A DNA stretch of 64,000 nt from an uncultured Paraprevotella sp. (lineage in GTDB: Bacteria; Bacteroidota; Bacteroidia; Bacteroidales; Bacteroidaceae): positions 1 to 64,000 of the forward strand of contig CAMWUI010000006.1 of assembly GCA_947177395.1 (NCBI GenBank), given 5' to 3'. The stretch's first letter is position 1, and every line of letters starts with the position of its first letter. This document shows positions 8,286 to 17,761 of the stretch, piece by piece. The notes beneath the pieces are model-generated. The model made no database searches. It was not told where the DNA came from and saw nothing but the letters and a program-made list of their open reading frames with translations. The position numbers and the translations under genes are program-made.

Positions 8286-10571
8286 ATGATGAGAAAAAAG
8301 ATTGTTTGGCTGCTGTTGTTGCTGTTTGTCGGCATGGATGTCTGTCAGGGACAAATCTTTGGAAGTGCTGATAAAGTGGTTACGATAAAACTGCTTAATA
8401 AAGACGAAGGGAATACTCTTTTGCTGGAGCCTTTGAATGTATTCGTTTTTAATACTCCGAGCCAGGCGTACGAGGCTGCGCATTTATATGATAAGACGGG
8501 AGAAACTCCCCGTTTTGCAAAGAATCACGCCGTGTCTCAGGACGGTGTGTGTGCTTTGGCTGCTCCTTTGGACGGCGGTATCATGATAACAGGTCTGAGT
8601 ATGGAGAAAGCTTACTATGGACGTATTAACGGACAGATGGAGCTGACGGTCTCTTTGCCGGGCATGGGACGGACCCTTCGTCAGGTTGATGTAACGGCTA
8701 AGGCTAAATTGCGTCCTCGTCCGAAACCGGGAAAAAGATTCGGTAATAAATTAAAGTTTGAAAATGATTTTCAGATTTTACCTCAGTATGCAAAAGCAAA
8801 TGCCCGTTTGGTTTTGGTTCCCATCGTTGTGGAATGCCAGGAAGGAGATACTGTTGCAGTTCAACACCCGTGGGTAGTGGATGGTACTCTGTTTGAGATG
8901 ACCCAGAAACGTCGTATGGGATATGATGAAAGTCATGATCCTTTGATTGCCTATCGGGTGGATAAGAATATGGAGACAAGGCAGGGGATGTCTGTCCATA
9001 TAGAGGACTCTCTTACAAATCTGGTTGCAGGAAAAAGTTACCGATGCGACATCAAATATTGGTATGAGGATTATGGCAGGGTTTATTTCCGTGATTCTTT
9101 CAATTGCGTGCCTTGCGAATCGAGAAATCCTTTGCGCTTTCTGGAATATAAAGTAGATTCCAAGGAGATTAATCCGGAAGATTACCGGAAGTTACCACGA
9201 CCGGAACTCCATAGTCAGCCCGGTAGTTTGTCGTTGACGTTTGTAGTTGGTAAGGCTGTCTTGGATCCGGCTGATTCTACGAACTTCACCCAGTTGAATG
9301 ATCTGAAATCCGAATTGTCCGCGATTCTTAACAGCACGGACGGAACTGTTCAGCAGTTTGATATTCTCGGACAGTCTTCGCCGGACGGCCGTTATGCTGT
9401 CAATGAACGTCTGGGATACGACCGTATGATGTTTGCTTTTAATGAAATCGCATCCATTCCGGGCATGGATCGCCGGAACATGACGAAAGAAAGTCGTGTG
9501 GCGGATTGGGAACAGGTGGCTGATTCTTTGTTTGCCGATTCGCTTAAGGAATGTGCAGAGCAGGTGAGAGCTATTATCCGGAGTACTTCCAATAAGGATG
9601 CTCAGTTCCTGCGTATTGCCAAGCTGCCTTGTTACGAGAAGGAAATCAAGAAGATATTGCCTCGTCTCCGTACGGTATATTATCAATACCAGTATGAGAT
9701 CAACCGTGCCTTTTCTCCGATAGAAGTGTTGGAACGTTGGCAAACGGATAAAGATTTCCGTAGCGGAAAGAGAGAGTTTGCCTTGTATGAGTTCGGCTAT
9801 CTGTTCGATCAGGTAAAGGACCCGAAAGAGTTGGAGATATTGGCCCGCCGTGCATACCGGGTATCTAAGAATATGGGCAATCCGTGGCCTTTGGCTGCTT
9901 ATCATTTGGCACAGTGTTATCTCAAGCGCGATACTTGTGATACGACGTTGTTGTCCCCTTTTATTCGCTTTGACCGTATTCCTAATTTTAAGAGATATGG
10001 TGCGCAAAGGCCGGACGGGACAAGACCAGTGGAACAGATTATCAATGACGAAGCCATTGTTTCTACGCAGATAGTGATGATGGTGAAGATGGGTAATTTT
10101 GAAGAGGGATACGGCTTGACTGGATTGTTGCCCAAGACGGAAGAAAGCGAAAAGTTGCGTAAGTTCCTGGATTGTTTGAATGGCGGGTATGAAGACAGCG
10201 AACAAATCCGTAACTATGTAGCTTCCACATCTCCGATGAATTGTGCTGTCATTTATTCGGCAATGAATAACAGGATGTTCGACGAGATGGCGATGGAAGT
10301 TCTGGATGATACGATGTTATTTCCGAATCAGAATGACCCGAAGATACTTTATTTGAAAGCCATCGTGTCGGGACGCTCTCTGGACTTTGTGGATGAATAT
10401 GTTCTTAGCGAAGATAATACTTATCTTTTGGAATGTTGTAAGCAGGACGAGAAGTATTACAGGATGGCACGCAATGATGGCGATTTTACGGAGGACTATC
10501 GCAAGGCTTTTGAAAAGGTGTGGAAAATGTATAAAAACGGAGAACTTAATCTTAATGATATTAAGTTTTAA
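8286..10571 (+). CDS. Secreted protein with OmpA-like domain and helical C-terminus (copy 1)
   Basis: This 761-aa exported protein has a signal peptide (MMRKKIVWLLLLLF..CQGQ) and an N-terminal beta-rich half of about 340 residues. An OmpA-like domain follows (FDILGQSSPDGRYAVNERLGYDRM, around 355-380), whose SPDG..N..L...R pattern matches peptidoglycan-binding domains. The rest is a long helical region that may contain TPR-like repeats. The arrangement recalls DUF3868/OmpA proteins of fimbrillin operons, but that match is only by eye. From position 9339 to 10402 the DNA is identical to the paralogue at 20730. It starts after a good ribosome-binding site, AGGAGG. It probably anchors a surface structure to the cell wall. 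Confidence 0.75.
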   Translation: MMRKKIVWLLLLLFVGMDVCQGQIFGSADKVVTIKLLNKDEGNTLLLEPLNVFVFNTPSQAYEAAHLYDKTGETPRFAKNHAVSQDGVCALAAPLDGGIMITGLSMEKAYYGRINGQMELTVSLPGMGRTLRQVDVTAKAKLRPRPKPGKRFGNKLKFENDFQILPQYAKANARLVLVPIVVECQEGDTVAVQHPWVVDGTLFEMTQKRRMGYDESHDPLIAYRVDKNMETRQGMSVHIEDSLTNLVAGKSYRCDIKYWYEDYGRVYFRDSFNCVPCESRNPLRFLEYKVDSKEINPEDYRKLPRPELHSQPGSLSLTFVVGKAVLDPADSTNFTQLNDLKSELSAILNSTDGTVQQFDILGQSSPDGRYAVNERLGYDRMMFAFNEIASIPGMDRRNMTKESRVADWEQVADSLFADSLKECAEQVRAIIRSTSNKDAQFLRIAKLPCYEKEIKKILPRLRTVYYQYQYEINRAFSPIEVLERWQTDKDFRSGKREFALYEFGYLFDQVKDPKELEILARRAYRVSKNMGNPWPLAAYHLAQCYLKRDTCDTTLLSPFIRFDRIPNFKRYGAQRPDGTRPVEQIINDEAIVSTQIVMMVKMGNFEEGYGLTGLLPKTEESEKLRKFLDCLNGGYEDSEQIRNYVASTSPMNCAVIYSAMNNRMFDEMAMEVLDDTMLFPNQNDPKILYLKAIVSGRSLDFVDEYVLSEDNTYLLECCKQDEKYYRMARNDGDFTEDYRKAFEKVWKMYKNGELNLNDIKF
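9339..10402 (+). repeat. Perfect 1,064-bp duplicate tract, copy A
   Basis: This stretch is identical, base for base as far as can be read, to 21783-22846 at a constant offset of 12,444. Similarity drops sharply on the left side; on the right it continues for about another 100 bases with a few mismatches. It lies within the OmpA-like gene and covers the OmpA-like domain plus most of the helical part. Confidence 0.88.
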
Positions 10572-10587
10572 TAGGAGATAATAGAGG

Positions 10588-12582
10588 ATGGACGCGAAGA
10601 ATAGAATAGTTGTATATTGGGTTTTAGTCGGCATGTTGATGTTCATGCCTCAGAATGGTGTGGCGCGGCATTCATTGCATGTGGAACAAGACGATGTATT
10701 AGTATCCGGCGAGTCTTTGGAAGGTGAGGCATCGGTTCAGACTGTAAAATCTGATTCGGTCATATTTGCGGCGGATAATGTGGATATGAGAAATCCGGAG
10801 CAGTATATTCATCAGAGACGTTATCTTGAAAAAGGTTCGAAGTTCCGGAATTATTTCTATGAACATGTTTTTGTTGGTGCTAACATCGGTGCGTCTAAAA
10901 TTTATTCGTCTGGCGGACGGAGTCTGGAGCCCGGTATCCCTTTAACTCTGTTTATTGGTAATCAGTTCAATCGTTTGCATGGTCTCCGGTTGTCTGCCAC
11001 TTATCAGCGTTACAGTCTTTCAGGACGTAGTAATAAGTATATTAAGCAGGCGGGAATGGATTTGGACTATATGTTCAATCTCACTTCTTATCTGAATGGC
11101 TACAATCCCTCTCGGGTATTCAGTTTGTCCGGTACGTTAGGTGTCGGTGCCCTTTCTTCTCACCTGACAGAACAGGGGGGGGCTTGGGTTTATAAGGGAC
11201 AGGTCGGTTTGCATGCCGCGTTCCATGTAAGACGGGTTGCTGAGGTTTTTGTCGAGCCTTTCTTGGCTTTTGCAACCGATCAATTGGACCGTGCCGGAAA
11301 TCCTTCACATTATGATTTGCAGTACGGCGTAAAGGCTGGTGTGAGTGTACGTTTCGGACGGGAGAAAGAATATCTCAGACGTACGACATATAATGGAAAT
11401 CTTTTCTTTGAGGCAACGGAAGGCCTGATGTTCTACAACAGTGCCACATTGTCTGTGAAGGAGACGATGGGAACAAGTTGCGCCTTGTCTGTGGGAAAAT
11501 GGTTTGATCCTTTGTTAGGTGTGCGTATTACGGGGCACGCCTCCGATTATCTGTGGGAAAGTATGTCTGTTGCATCCAAACAGACGCGGCCGGCTTATGT
11601 GGCACATCGTCGGGCGGCATTGTTTGGGGGAAGGGCCGAAGTCTTGATTAATCCCATTCACTTTTCAAAGAGAGCCAGGGAGGTACATCGTCCGTTCGAT
11701 TTGAATATTGCGTTGGGTGGTGAAATGGGAAATGCGGTTAAATCTGTTTATGATGGTCGTACCGCAAAGAATTATTATGCGGGATTCACAGCAGCTTTGC
11801 AGGCTTTGTATAATATGAACACCAGTACTTCGCTTTTTGTAGAACCTCGTCTGTTGATGACCCAGACTTTTAGTAGCACGGAACTTGATCGTATCTTTGC
11901 GGTAAATGCTGGTGTACGTTTTATCCGTCCCACGAAAGAGGAGCGCAAGGTGCGTGGAAAGCATGAGTTCGAACCTGGTTGCTTTGCCAGTGCTCAACTT
12001 GGCGGTTTGAAACAGATGTTGAACATGAAGCGGATGGGGGATCGTCAGTTGAATTATTCCGGTGGTTTGGCTCTCGGTTACGAACCTTTTGCTTTCGGTG
12101 GAGTAAAACTTGGAGTAGAGTGTCTGGCACTGAATCGCGATGCCAATACACAATATGCATTGGAGGGTTCTAAAGATAAATACGACTTGCAATGGCATCA
12201 CACTTACGGACTGTTGAATACAAAGATGCAGTTGATGTTCAACTTGCTCAACATTTATCAGGGATATGATGCAGACCGTAAGTTGACGGTATATTTGAAC
12301 TTCGGACCGGCCTATTCTCTTTGTGTCGCTCAACGGAATAAATTGTATGGATCAGGATTGCCAAATGGTACGAGTCCTATTGTAAAGAACATAAAAGGCG
12401 ATGGAGCATGGGCACTTGACGGTAGCATAGCGTTGGACTATCGTTTGACATCCCGTTGGAGCCTGTATGTCGAGCCGGAATTGCAATATTATCTGAAAGA
12501 CAGCTTTATCGGTAAAAGTGAATTGCTGGATATGAAATCATTGTTAGTTAAATTCAATATCGGAACTTCATTCCGCTTTTGA
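10588..12582 (+). CDS. Large outer membrane beta-barrel protein (copy 1)
   Basis: This 664-aa exported protein begins with a hydrophobic signal segment (WVLVGMLMFMPQNGVA). Much of the sequence is alternating polar and aromatic strands typical of outer membrane barrels, ending in a strand that closes with FRF. Two regions with similar strand patterns (FVGANIGASK..., LFFEATEGLMFYN...) suggest internal repeats of a barrel module. It is paralogous to the gene at 23020. It follows the OmpA-like gene by 16 bases and is followed by a strong terminator, so it ends the copy 1 operon. No recognised family name is certain; a pore or usher-like role is only an inference. Confidence 0.72.
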   Translation: MDAKNRIVVYWVLVGMLMFMPQNGVARHSLHVEQDDVLVSGESLEGEASVQTVKSDSVIFAADNVDMRNPEQYIHQRRYLEKGSKFRNYFYEHVFVGANIGASKIYSSGGRSLEPGIPLTLFIGNQFNRLHGLRLSATYQRYSLSGRSNKYIKQAGMDLDYMFNLTSYLNGYNPSRVFSLSGTLGVGALSSHLTEQGGAWVYKGQVGLHAAFHVRRVAEVFVEPFLAFATDQLDRAGNPSHYDLQYGVKAGVSVRFGREKEYLRRTTYNGNLFFEATEGLMFYNSATLSVKETMGTSCALSVGKWFDPLLGVRITGHASDYLWESMSVASKQTRPAYVAHRRAALFGGRAEVLINPIHFSKRAREVHRPFDLNIALGGEMGNAVKSVYDGRTAKNYYAGFTAALQALYNMNTSTSLFVEPRLLMTQTFSSTELDRIFAVNAGVRFIRPTKEERKVRGKHEFEPGCFASAQLGGLKQMLNMKRMGDRQLNYSGGLALGYEPFAFGGVKLGVECLALNRDANTQYALEGSKDKYDLQWHHTYGLLNTKMQLMFNLLNIYQGYDADRKLTVYLNFGPAYSLCVAQRNKLYGSGLPNGTSPIVKNIKGDGAWALDGSIALDYRLTSRWSLYVEPELQYYLKDSFIGKSELLDMKSLLVKFNIGTSFRF

Positions 12583-12637
12583 AATATGATGTATAAGGTT
12601 TAATGGAATTTGCATTGACATCCAAATAGACTTATGA

Positions 12638-12676
12638 GCCCCTGCTGTAATTGAGATTTACAGCAGGGGCTTTTAT
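12638..12676 (+). terminator. Rho-independent terminator ending copy 1
   Basis: The stem GCCCCTGCTGTAA (12638-12650) pairs perfectly with TTACAGCAGGGGC (12658-12670), followed by TTTTATTTT. It closes the first pilus-like operon 56 bases past its last stop codon. Confidence 0.9.
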
Positions 12677-12828
12677 TTTGTGGAATCTCCTCGGGATTCT
12701 ATATAATCCGGTATCTGAGGCGCAATATGATATCCGACTGAATCCGTGTGAGTACTCTTTCTTGTCTCGTATGGGGCATTTTCATCTTGTATTGGATGAG
12801 ACCCTGAAAAAAATAGTTTCAACTCTTC

Positions 12829-12890
12829 AACACTTTTCGACATTCATCGACAGATATCATTGGACGAATGTTGTATCTTGAGATATGGAG
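12829..12890. repeat. Dispersed intergenic repeat, copy R1
   Basis: This segment contains TCGACATTCATCGACAG followed by GTTGTATCTTG and ATGGAG, and aligns with 28326-28390 over about 60-80 bases with small gaps. Both copies lie in gene-free DNA. Confidence 0.6.
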
Positions 12891-13252
12891 TAATCTGTTC
12901 TTATTAACTACAGGTGAATCGTTATGAATCTATAATCGATATTTATAAAGATGTGTATATTTATATTATTCGAAGTCAAATTGGCAGAATGTATTTGATG
13001 CGAAAAAAGTCTTTCTTCTATTTTATTTCTGTTGGATTTTGAATCATAGTGTTTTCTGTTTTTATTTAAAATCCAATAAGGTATTAGAGGTGTAGGTTTT
13101 TCAAGTAAAATGATTTTTTGAAGGACCTTCTTGTTCGTGTGATTGCTTTGTTAGTTTATAGGTGTATTGTAATTATGTATTTTTATACCTTGTTATAAGG
13201 CACTGTATAATAATTTATTGTGATTTTATTATGAATTTTAGCAAATATTTTA

Positions 13253-13283
13253 TTGGCTGTATTAAAGAAAAACTATATATTTA
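13253..13283 (+). promoter_or_regulatory. Candidate promoter of copy 2
   Basis: TTG at 13253-13255 and TATATTTA at 13276-13283 (seven of eight bases of TAnnTTTG) are spaced by 20 bases in very AT-rich DNA. If used, the transcript has a leader of about 230 bases before the first gene. Confidence 0.4.
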
Positions 13284-13518
13284 CGCAGTGAAAAAATTAT
13301 TCCAATATTCGAATAAGAACTTTATTAGAGAGAAATGATGATAAAAAAGGTGGGGTAAGTATAAAAAGTTCCACGCGGATATTGGAGGACAAAGATAGAA
13401 TATATATATCGATACGGAAATGTTATCGGATTTAATCTCAGGTAAAAGGATATGTCAGACAACAGACAGGATGATGCTTATGGAAACTAAGTGAAAGTTC
13501 TTAGAGGTCTTGACGTAG

Positions 13519-14973
13519 TTGAATGATAAAAATATGAAGGCGATAATAAATAGTATCTTATTGTTGTTATGCTTGCTGGTAATTCCGGCTTCGGCTCAGC
13601 GAAGAGGAGGTAATTCCGGTACCAAGTTGGACACTCTTGCATTTGGTAAGCGTCTTTCTTTTCATTCGAATATGATCGACTGGCTGATGGGCACGCCTAA
13701 TGTTGCAGTGGAATTGGATTTGACGGGGGAACCTTATAACCGTCTGGCAGTGCTTGGCAATATTAAATATAATTGGAATCCGCATCATACTACAAATCCT
13801 CGTATTGTGTATAATGTATTCGAATTGTGCGTCGAAGGACGGTATTATTGGCATACTCGTTCGGACGGGAATGCGTGGCAGTCTGATACGACTGTGTTCT
13901 TTATGAAGAATGTATGGCATCGTTTTCGTACACGGGCTGCCGTGAAGAAAAAACCTCGTACATATCGGGCGTATTATGTGGGATTGTATGGCGAGTATGA
14001 CAAATATACTCTTTTGTTTGGCCATGGCGTACAGGGAAAAGGTGTGGGAGTGGGTGTGTCCGTCGGTTTTACACAGCCTTTGTATCAGATGAGGCACGGG
14101 AGCATAGAACTGGAAATCGGCGGTCGTGCCGGTCTCCGTTATACCCGTTTTGATAAATTCGGTTATGAGGAAGAGAGTGCTTGTTACGATTACAGAGGGA
14201 CGAAACGGAAACATTTAGTGCCGTTTCCCGTTGTGCAGGATATTCATGTATCTCTGGTTTATCGTCTGGTATCGTCGAAAAATAAATATAAATGGAACAA
14301 GGAACGTGCGTCCCAGTGGGATAATGATTGGGCCGAGTCCATAAAGGAACATTCGGATCGGGCAGATTCGTTGAAGCAGGTGAGGGAGGTAAGGAATGCT
14401 CGCAAGAAATTTGTGGCTGATTCCGTGGCTTCGGTGAAGCGTGAAAAACAGATGGCGGATTCTGTGCTGGATATTCGGAAGAAATTTGTGGCGGATTCAG
14501 CCAAGATGACCAAACGCATGAACGACTCCATTGCCCGGGAAGCAAAGATCGTGGCTAAACAAATGAAGAAACAGGCCGAACGGATGAGGAAAGATTCCAT
14601 TGCAACTGCAAAAGATTCTTTGGAAAGAATGAAAAACGTTGCGCCGTCAGTACCTGAAGTTCCGATAGATTCTGTTGCACAGATAAAAGAAACGCCATTA
14701 CCGGAGCCGATGGAGATTCCGTTACCGGAAGTAGACCCGGAGGAACCGGAAACACCTCCGTCGGAAGTTGACGGAGAGAACGAAGAAAAGCCAGTTCCGG
14801 ATGAGCCGTTGAAAGATGGAGAAGAGGAAAATCCCGTACCGGAGGAGGAACCGGCAGAGTCGGAAAACGAACAAAGTCAAGACGAAGATATACAAACTCT
14901 GAATATGCGATTGGACCGACATGGAATGCAGTATGAAATTTCCGAATGGGAGGAAGGAGGACAAAGGTCATGA
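13519..14973 (+). CDS. Long DUF3575-type outer membrane protein (copy 2), TTG start
   Basis: This 484-aa paralogue of the 6424 gene has a signal peptide (MKAIINSILLLLCLLVIPASAQ), a DUF3575-like beta-rich region to about residue 255, a helical region with repeated ADS-type motifs (KKFVADSVAS, QMADSVLDI, KKFVADSAKM), and a long Pro/Glu-rich acidic tail absent from copy 1. The first codon is TTG; the first ATG is at 13534. The upstream start is preferred because NDKN is kept in both copies with silent base changes, which implies it is translated. Its stop overlaps the ATG of the DUF5119 gene (ATGA), so the two are translationally coupled. The acidic tail could be periplasmic or exposed. Confidence 0.75.
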   Translation: MNDKNMKAIINSILLLLCLLVIPASAQRRGGNSGTKLDTLAFGKRLSFHSNMIDWLMGTPNVAVELDLTGEPYNRLAVLGNIKYNWNPHHTTNPRIVYNVFELCVEGRYYWHTRSDGNAWQSDTTVFFMKNVWHRFRTRAAVKKKPRTYRAYYVGLYGEYDKYTLLFGHGVQGKGVGVGVSVGFTQPLYQMRHGSIELEIGGRAGLRYTRFDKFGYEEESACYDYRGTKRKHLVPFPVVQDIHVSLVYRLVSSKNKYKWNKERASQWDNDWAESIKEHSDRADSLKQVREVRNARKKFVADSVASVKREKQMADSVLDIRKKFVADSAKMTKRMNDSIAREAKIVAKQMKKQAERMRKDSIATAKDSLERMKNVAPSVPEVPIDSVAQIKETPLPEPMEIPLPEVDPEEPETPPSEVDGENEEKPVPDEPLKDGEEENPVPEEEPAESENEQSQDEDIQTLNMRLDRHGMQYEISEWEEGGQRS

Positions 14974-16322
14974 GACGATTATTGGAGACATGTTTCTTTG
15001 TACTCGTGTCGATAGTGCTTCTGCAATCTTGTAATACGGAAGTTGAACTCTGTTATTACAGCGAGCATCCCCATCGGGCGGCGTTGGACGTGCGTTACGA
15101 TTGGGGATCTTGGAAAGGGACTGGGCAACATCCGGAGCGTATGTATGTGCTGGCGCATCGTATTGTGAACACATATAAATATGTGTTTTCTACAGAGACT
15201 AAAACGTCCGGGAATCGTGCCACAATGTTGTTCCCTGTCGAAGAGCAGATACCGCTTTGTCCGTCACTAGAGGAAATCTCGAATGAAGGAGACACTCCGT
15301 CGGAGAGTAACGGGGAAGGGGACACTTCGGATGACGATGTATCTGCTGGCATGGAGGTGGTGCCAGATGATGAGGAAGAGGTTTCTGAAGAACCTGTTGA
15401 AGGAGATGTCCCTTTAGATAGTGATGAGGAGAACGAAACGGACGAAGAATTGCCTGAGGATCCCAAAGAGGTATGGCACAAAATGAGACTCAAAAACGGC
15501 AGATACCGTTTCCTGACGTTCAATTGCGACACAACGGCTTTTGGCATAAAAGGGTTGGAGGAATTTCAGAAAGATCCCTCATACAATATGGAGAATCTTT
15601 ACCTGAGATATAAAACCGTTTCTCAGGCAGAGAAAGAAGGTGCCCAGGCTTGGAAGGACTATAACCTCTATGCCGATTTTGTGGAAAGCGAAAACATGCC
15701 GATTTTTTATACGGTGCAGAATGGGGTAAATGTCAATCTGAATGAGCGGGTGGTAGTGAATTTTACTCCGCGACCGGTCACACAGAAGGTGACGGTGAAA
15801 TTTATAATAGACAAGGAAAAAGGAGTTAGGATAGACAGCCTTTTGGCTGATATGAGCGGTATTCCTTCCGGAATGCAGTTGGCTACGGGGTATCTAGAAA
15901 CGGATAGGACATATAAGATGCTTTTTAAACCGACATGTGGTAAAAACAATGAAAATGCTACGATTGTGAATTGTACGGGAGTGTTGAACGTTACGGGCAT
16001 TGTGCGTAGCCATGACGCATCATTGATTACAGGGCCGGGAATCATGCAGCTGGTGATATATACCTCTGCCACTGATCCGGATACGAAACTCCGGAAACGA
16101 AAGGTGATACAGTGTATCATTAATCTGCGTAATACGCTGACAAAAGCCAATCTAATACGTTGGGCTGCCGATGATGAGCATATCATACAAACGAAAAAAA
16201 CAGGCACGCTGGATATTCGCAGCATATTGAAGATAGAGAAAGGAATGGTGGTTGAGGACAGTGATAATGAAACCGGATTGGACCGATGGGGGCAAGGTGG
16301 TCAGATAGATATCGATGCGTAA
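14970..16322 (+). CDS. DUF5119 domain lipoprotein
   Basis: This 450-aa lipoprotein has a lipobox LLQSC with Cys21 and then the DUF5119 start pattern VELCYYSEHPHRAALDVRYDW. DUF5119 proteins occur in fimbrillin clusters of Bacteroidales and are of unknown function. Residues about 95-165 are an acidic low-complexity insert (DDDVSAGMEVVPDDEEEVSEE). The track start at 14946 is rejected because ATG 14970 has AGGAAGGAGG about 10 bases upstream and overlaps the preceding stop by four bases. It overlaps the next gene by eight bases if that gene begins at 16315. It has no counterpart in copy 1. Confidence 0.85.
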   Translation: MRRLLETCFFVLVSIVLLQSCNTEVELCYYSEHPHRAALDVRYDWGSWKGTGQHPERMYVLAHRIVNTYKYVFSTETKTSGNRATMLFPVEEQIPLCPSLEEISNEGDTPSESNGEGDTSDDDVSAGMEVVPDDEEEVSEEPVEGDVPLDSDEENETDEELPEDPKEVWHKMRLKNGRYRFLTFNCDTTAFGIKGLEEFQKDPSYNMENLYLRYKTVSQAEKEGAQAWKDYNLYADFVESENMPIFYTVQNGVNVNLNERVVVNFTPRPVTQKVTVKFIIDKEKGVRIDSLLADMSGIPSGMQLATGYLETDRTYKMLFKPTCGKNNENATIVNCTGVLNVTGIVRSHDASLITGPGIMQLVIYTSATDPDTKLRKRKVIQCIINLRNTLTKANLIRWAADDEHIIQTKKTGTLDIRSILKIEKGMVVEDSDNETGLDRWGQGGQIDIDA

Positions 16323-17718
16323 TATGGAAAAAAGAATATTGAGAAGTATGAAAAAATATATGTATCCGGCTATGATCGGTCTATGTATAGCAGCATGTAG
16401 CGAGACCTTTCCGGGCATTGAGGCGGAAGTGGTGGAAAAAGATTATAACTCATCGGAAATTACTGGAGACAGGCTTCCGATTCTTGTTTCATATACCGAT
16501 CCAAATTATGTGATATTGACAAGGGGAAGCGGACCGTTTGAAAATTATATCGAAGATCAGGACCATTGGAAGAGTGCCGAGTTTCATGTGTTTGCCTACA
16601 AGGTGTCTAACGATGTCGATCCGAAGTGTGATTTCAGTCGCGGAAGTGACGGTCAGGATAGAATAGGAGAGCAGAAAGAAAATGAAGATTTGAATTATTG
16701 TCTGTTGTTCGATAGAATTGCCAAATTAAAATCTGTGCCGCAAAGTGATTCGCACGAAGATGACTACGTGGCGTTGACATGGAAGGATGATGGGCGTTTC
16801 TTTTACAATTCCGATCATCAGGATTATAAGTACAATTTTTATCTGGTGCATGTGGATGATGCGTTGCAGGGAGACTGGATTACGACTTCGGACAGAGTGT
16901 ATGGCGATTTACGACTGGACGGAACGCAAGATGTCATTACCAGTGTGGCCCGGCCGAGCGAAAAGAAAAAGGAAAGCCTAAAGGGGGAGCAATATAAGTC
17001 ATTGCTGGAAAATTGGGACAATCTGATATATAGCACTTATGCAGCTCATCGCGGTATACAGCCGCAGTTTGATGTCAGACATAATCTGGTGCGTTTGAGT
17101 TTCTCTGTCCTGCTTGGCGACCCGAAAGCGGATGGCGTGATACTGAAAGACATTGCTTTGTTGAGGCCTCGTACCCGTGCCCAGTTGACGGTGGCGGCGT
17201 TGGATGTGACGCAGGTGGGGCTGGTTGCTTTGGAAAATGAACGCGATGATCTTTCTGCCTGGCATTTGCAGGAAGCTAAAAATATCAGAGAAAGCGAAGA
17301 TTATGTAATCCGTGGGGATACCTTGCTGAAACCATTGCAATTGCAATGGGACGGGGATGAGAATACCGTGCAACAGGAACAAAAGGTCGGAACTTCTTTT
17401 CTGGCCATACCGGATGTTTCCTATACAATACAGCTGACTTGTATTCAGGAGATAGAGGACAGAAACGGGAATCCGAAAGCAGTACTTACGCGTCCCACTT
17501 ATGAAATCCGGCTGAAAGGAGAAAACAATGCTTTTGCTGCAGGACAGGAGTATAAAATATGTGTCAAAGTATATGGTATTCAGGATATAGAGTTGTTTTT
17601 AGGGGCAAACGGATGGAATCATAATGAGAATGATGATGTTCTGATAGATCCAGATCAATTGAATGGAAATAACACGTATGACATTGTGGAACCAGAGGAT
17701 TATGAAAAACAAAAATGA
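16315..17718 (+). CDS. Fimbrillin-like lipoprotein 1
   Basis: This 467-aa protein has a lipobox (GLCIAAC, Cys28 from the track start) and reads as a fimbrillin-family (Mfa-like) pilin. A VILTRGSG site lies at Arg70, a recognised place for Arg-specific proteolysis in type V pilins, and the body has the usual beta-sandwich pattern with HGIQPQFDVRHNLVRLSF. The start could instead be ATG 16324 or 16348 (MKKYMYPAM), since none has a strong ribosome-binding site. It is the first of three pilin-type genes between the DUF5119 and short DUF3575 genes. It could be a minor or anchor pilin rather than the main subunit. Confidence 0.8.
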   Translation: MRNMEKRILRSMKKYMYPAMIGLCIAACSETFPGIEAEVVEKDYNSSEITGDRLPILVSYTDPNYVILTRGSGPFENYIEDQDHWKSAEFHVFAYKVSNDVDPKCDFSRGSDGQDRIGEQKENEDLNYCLLFDRIAKLKSVPQSDSHEDDYVALTWKDDGRFFYNSDHQDYKYNFYLVHVDDALQGDWITTSDRVYGDLRLDGTQDVITSVARPSEKKKESLKGEQYKSLLENWDNLIYSTYAAHRGIQPQFDVRHNLVRLSFSVLLGDPKADGVILKDIALLRPRTRAQLTVAALDVTQVGLVALENERDDLSAWHLQEAKNIRESEDYVIRGDTLLKPLQLQWDGDENTVQQEQKVGTSFLAIPDVSYTIQLTCIQEIEDRNGNPKAVLTRPTYEIRLKGENNAFAAGQEYKICVKVYGIQDIELFLGANGWNHNENDDVLIDPDQLNGNNTYDIVEPEDYEKQK

Positions 17719-17761
17719 TTTTATACAACTAATTATTGTTTAATTAATTAAATGTGTTTTT

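Larger units (their letters stand above)
12677..13518. other. Long AT-rich region between the two pilus-like copies
   Basis: About 840 bases without a convincing gene. The 76-aa ORF at 12651-12881 starts inside the terminator and has no family resemblance. The region holds a 60-base repeat related to one at 28330 (12829-12890), a very AT-rich stretch at 12900-13300, a candidate promoter at 13253-13283, and a leader of over 200 bases with a mini-ORF ATGATGATAAAAAAGG..TAA (MMIKKVG) near 13336. Confidence 0.6.

Noticed and set aside
9192-10205. 337-aa minus-strand ORF, with a near-identical one at 21576-22649
   Set aside because: Both are shadows of the OmpA-like genes; their identity only reflects the duplicated tract.
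12651-12881. 76-aa ORF after the copy 1 terminator
   Set aside because: It begins within the terminator hairpin, overlaps the dispersed repeat, and has no ribosome-binding site or family resemblance.
12900-13518. Invertible promoter (phase variation) ahead of copy 2
   Set aside because: No pair of inverted repeats flanking the promoter could be found by eye, and no recombinase gene is in the window.
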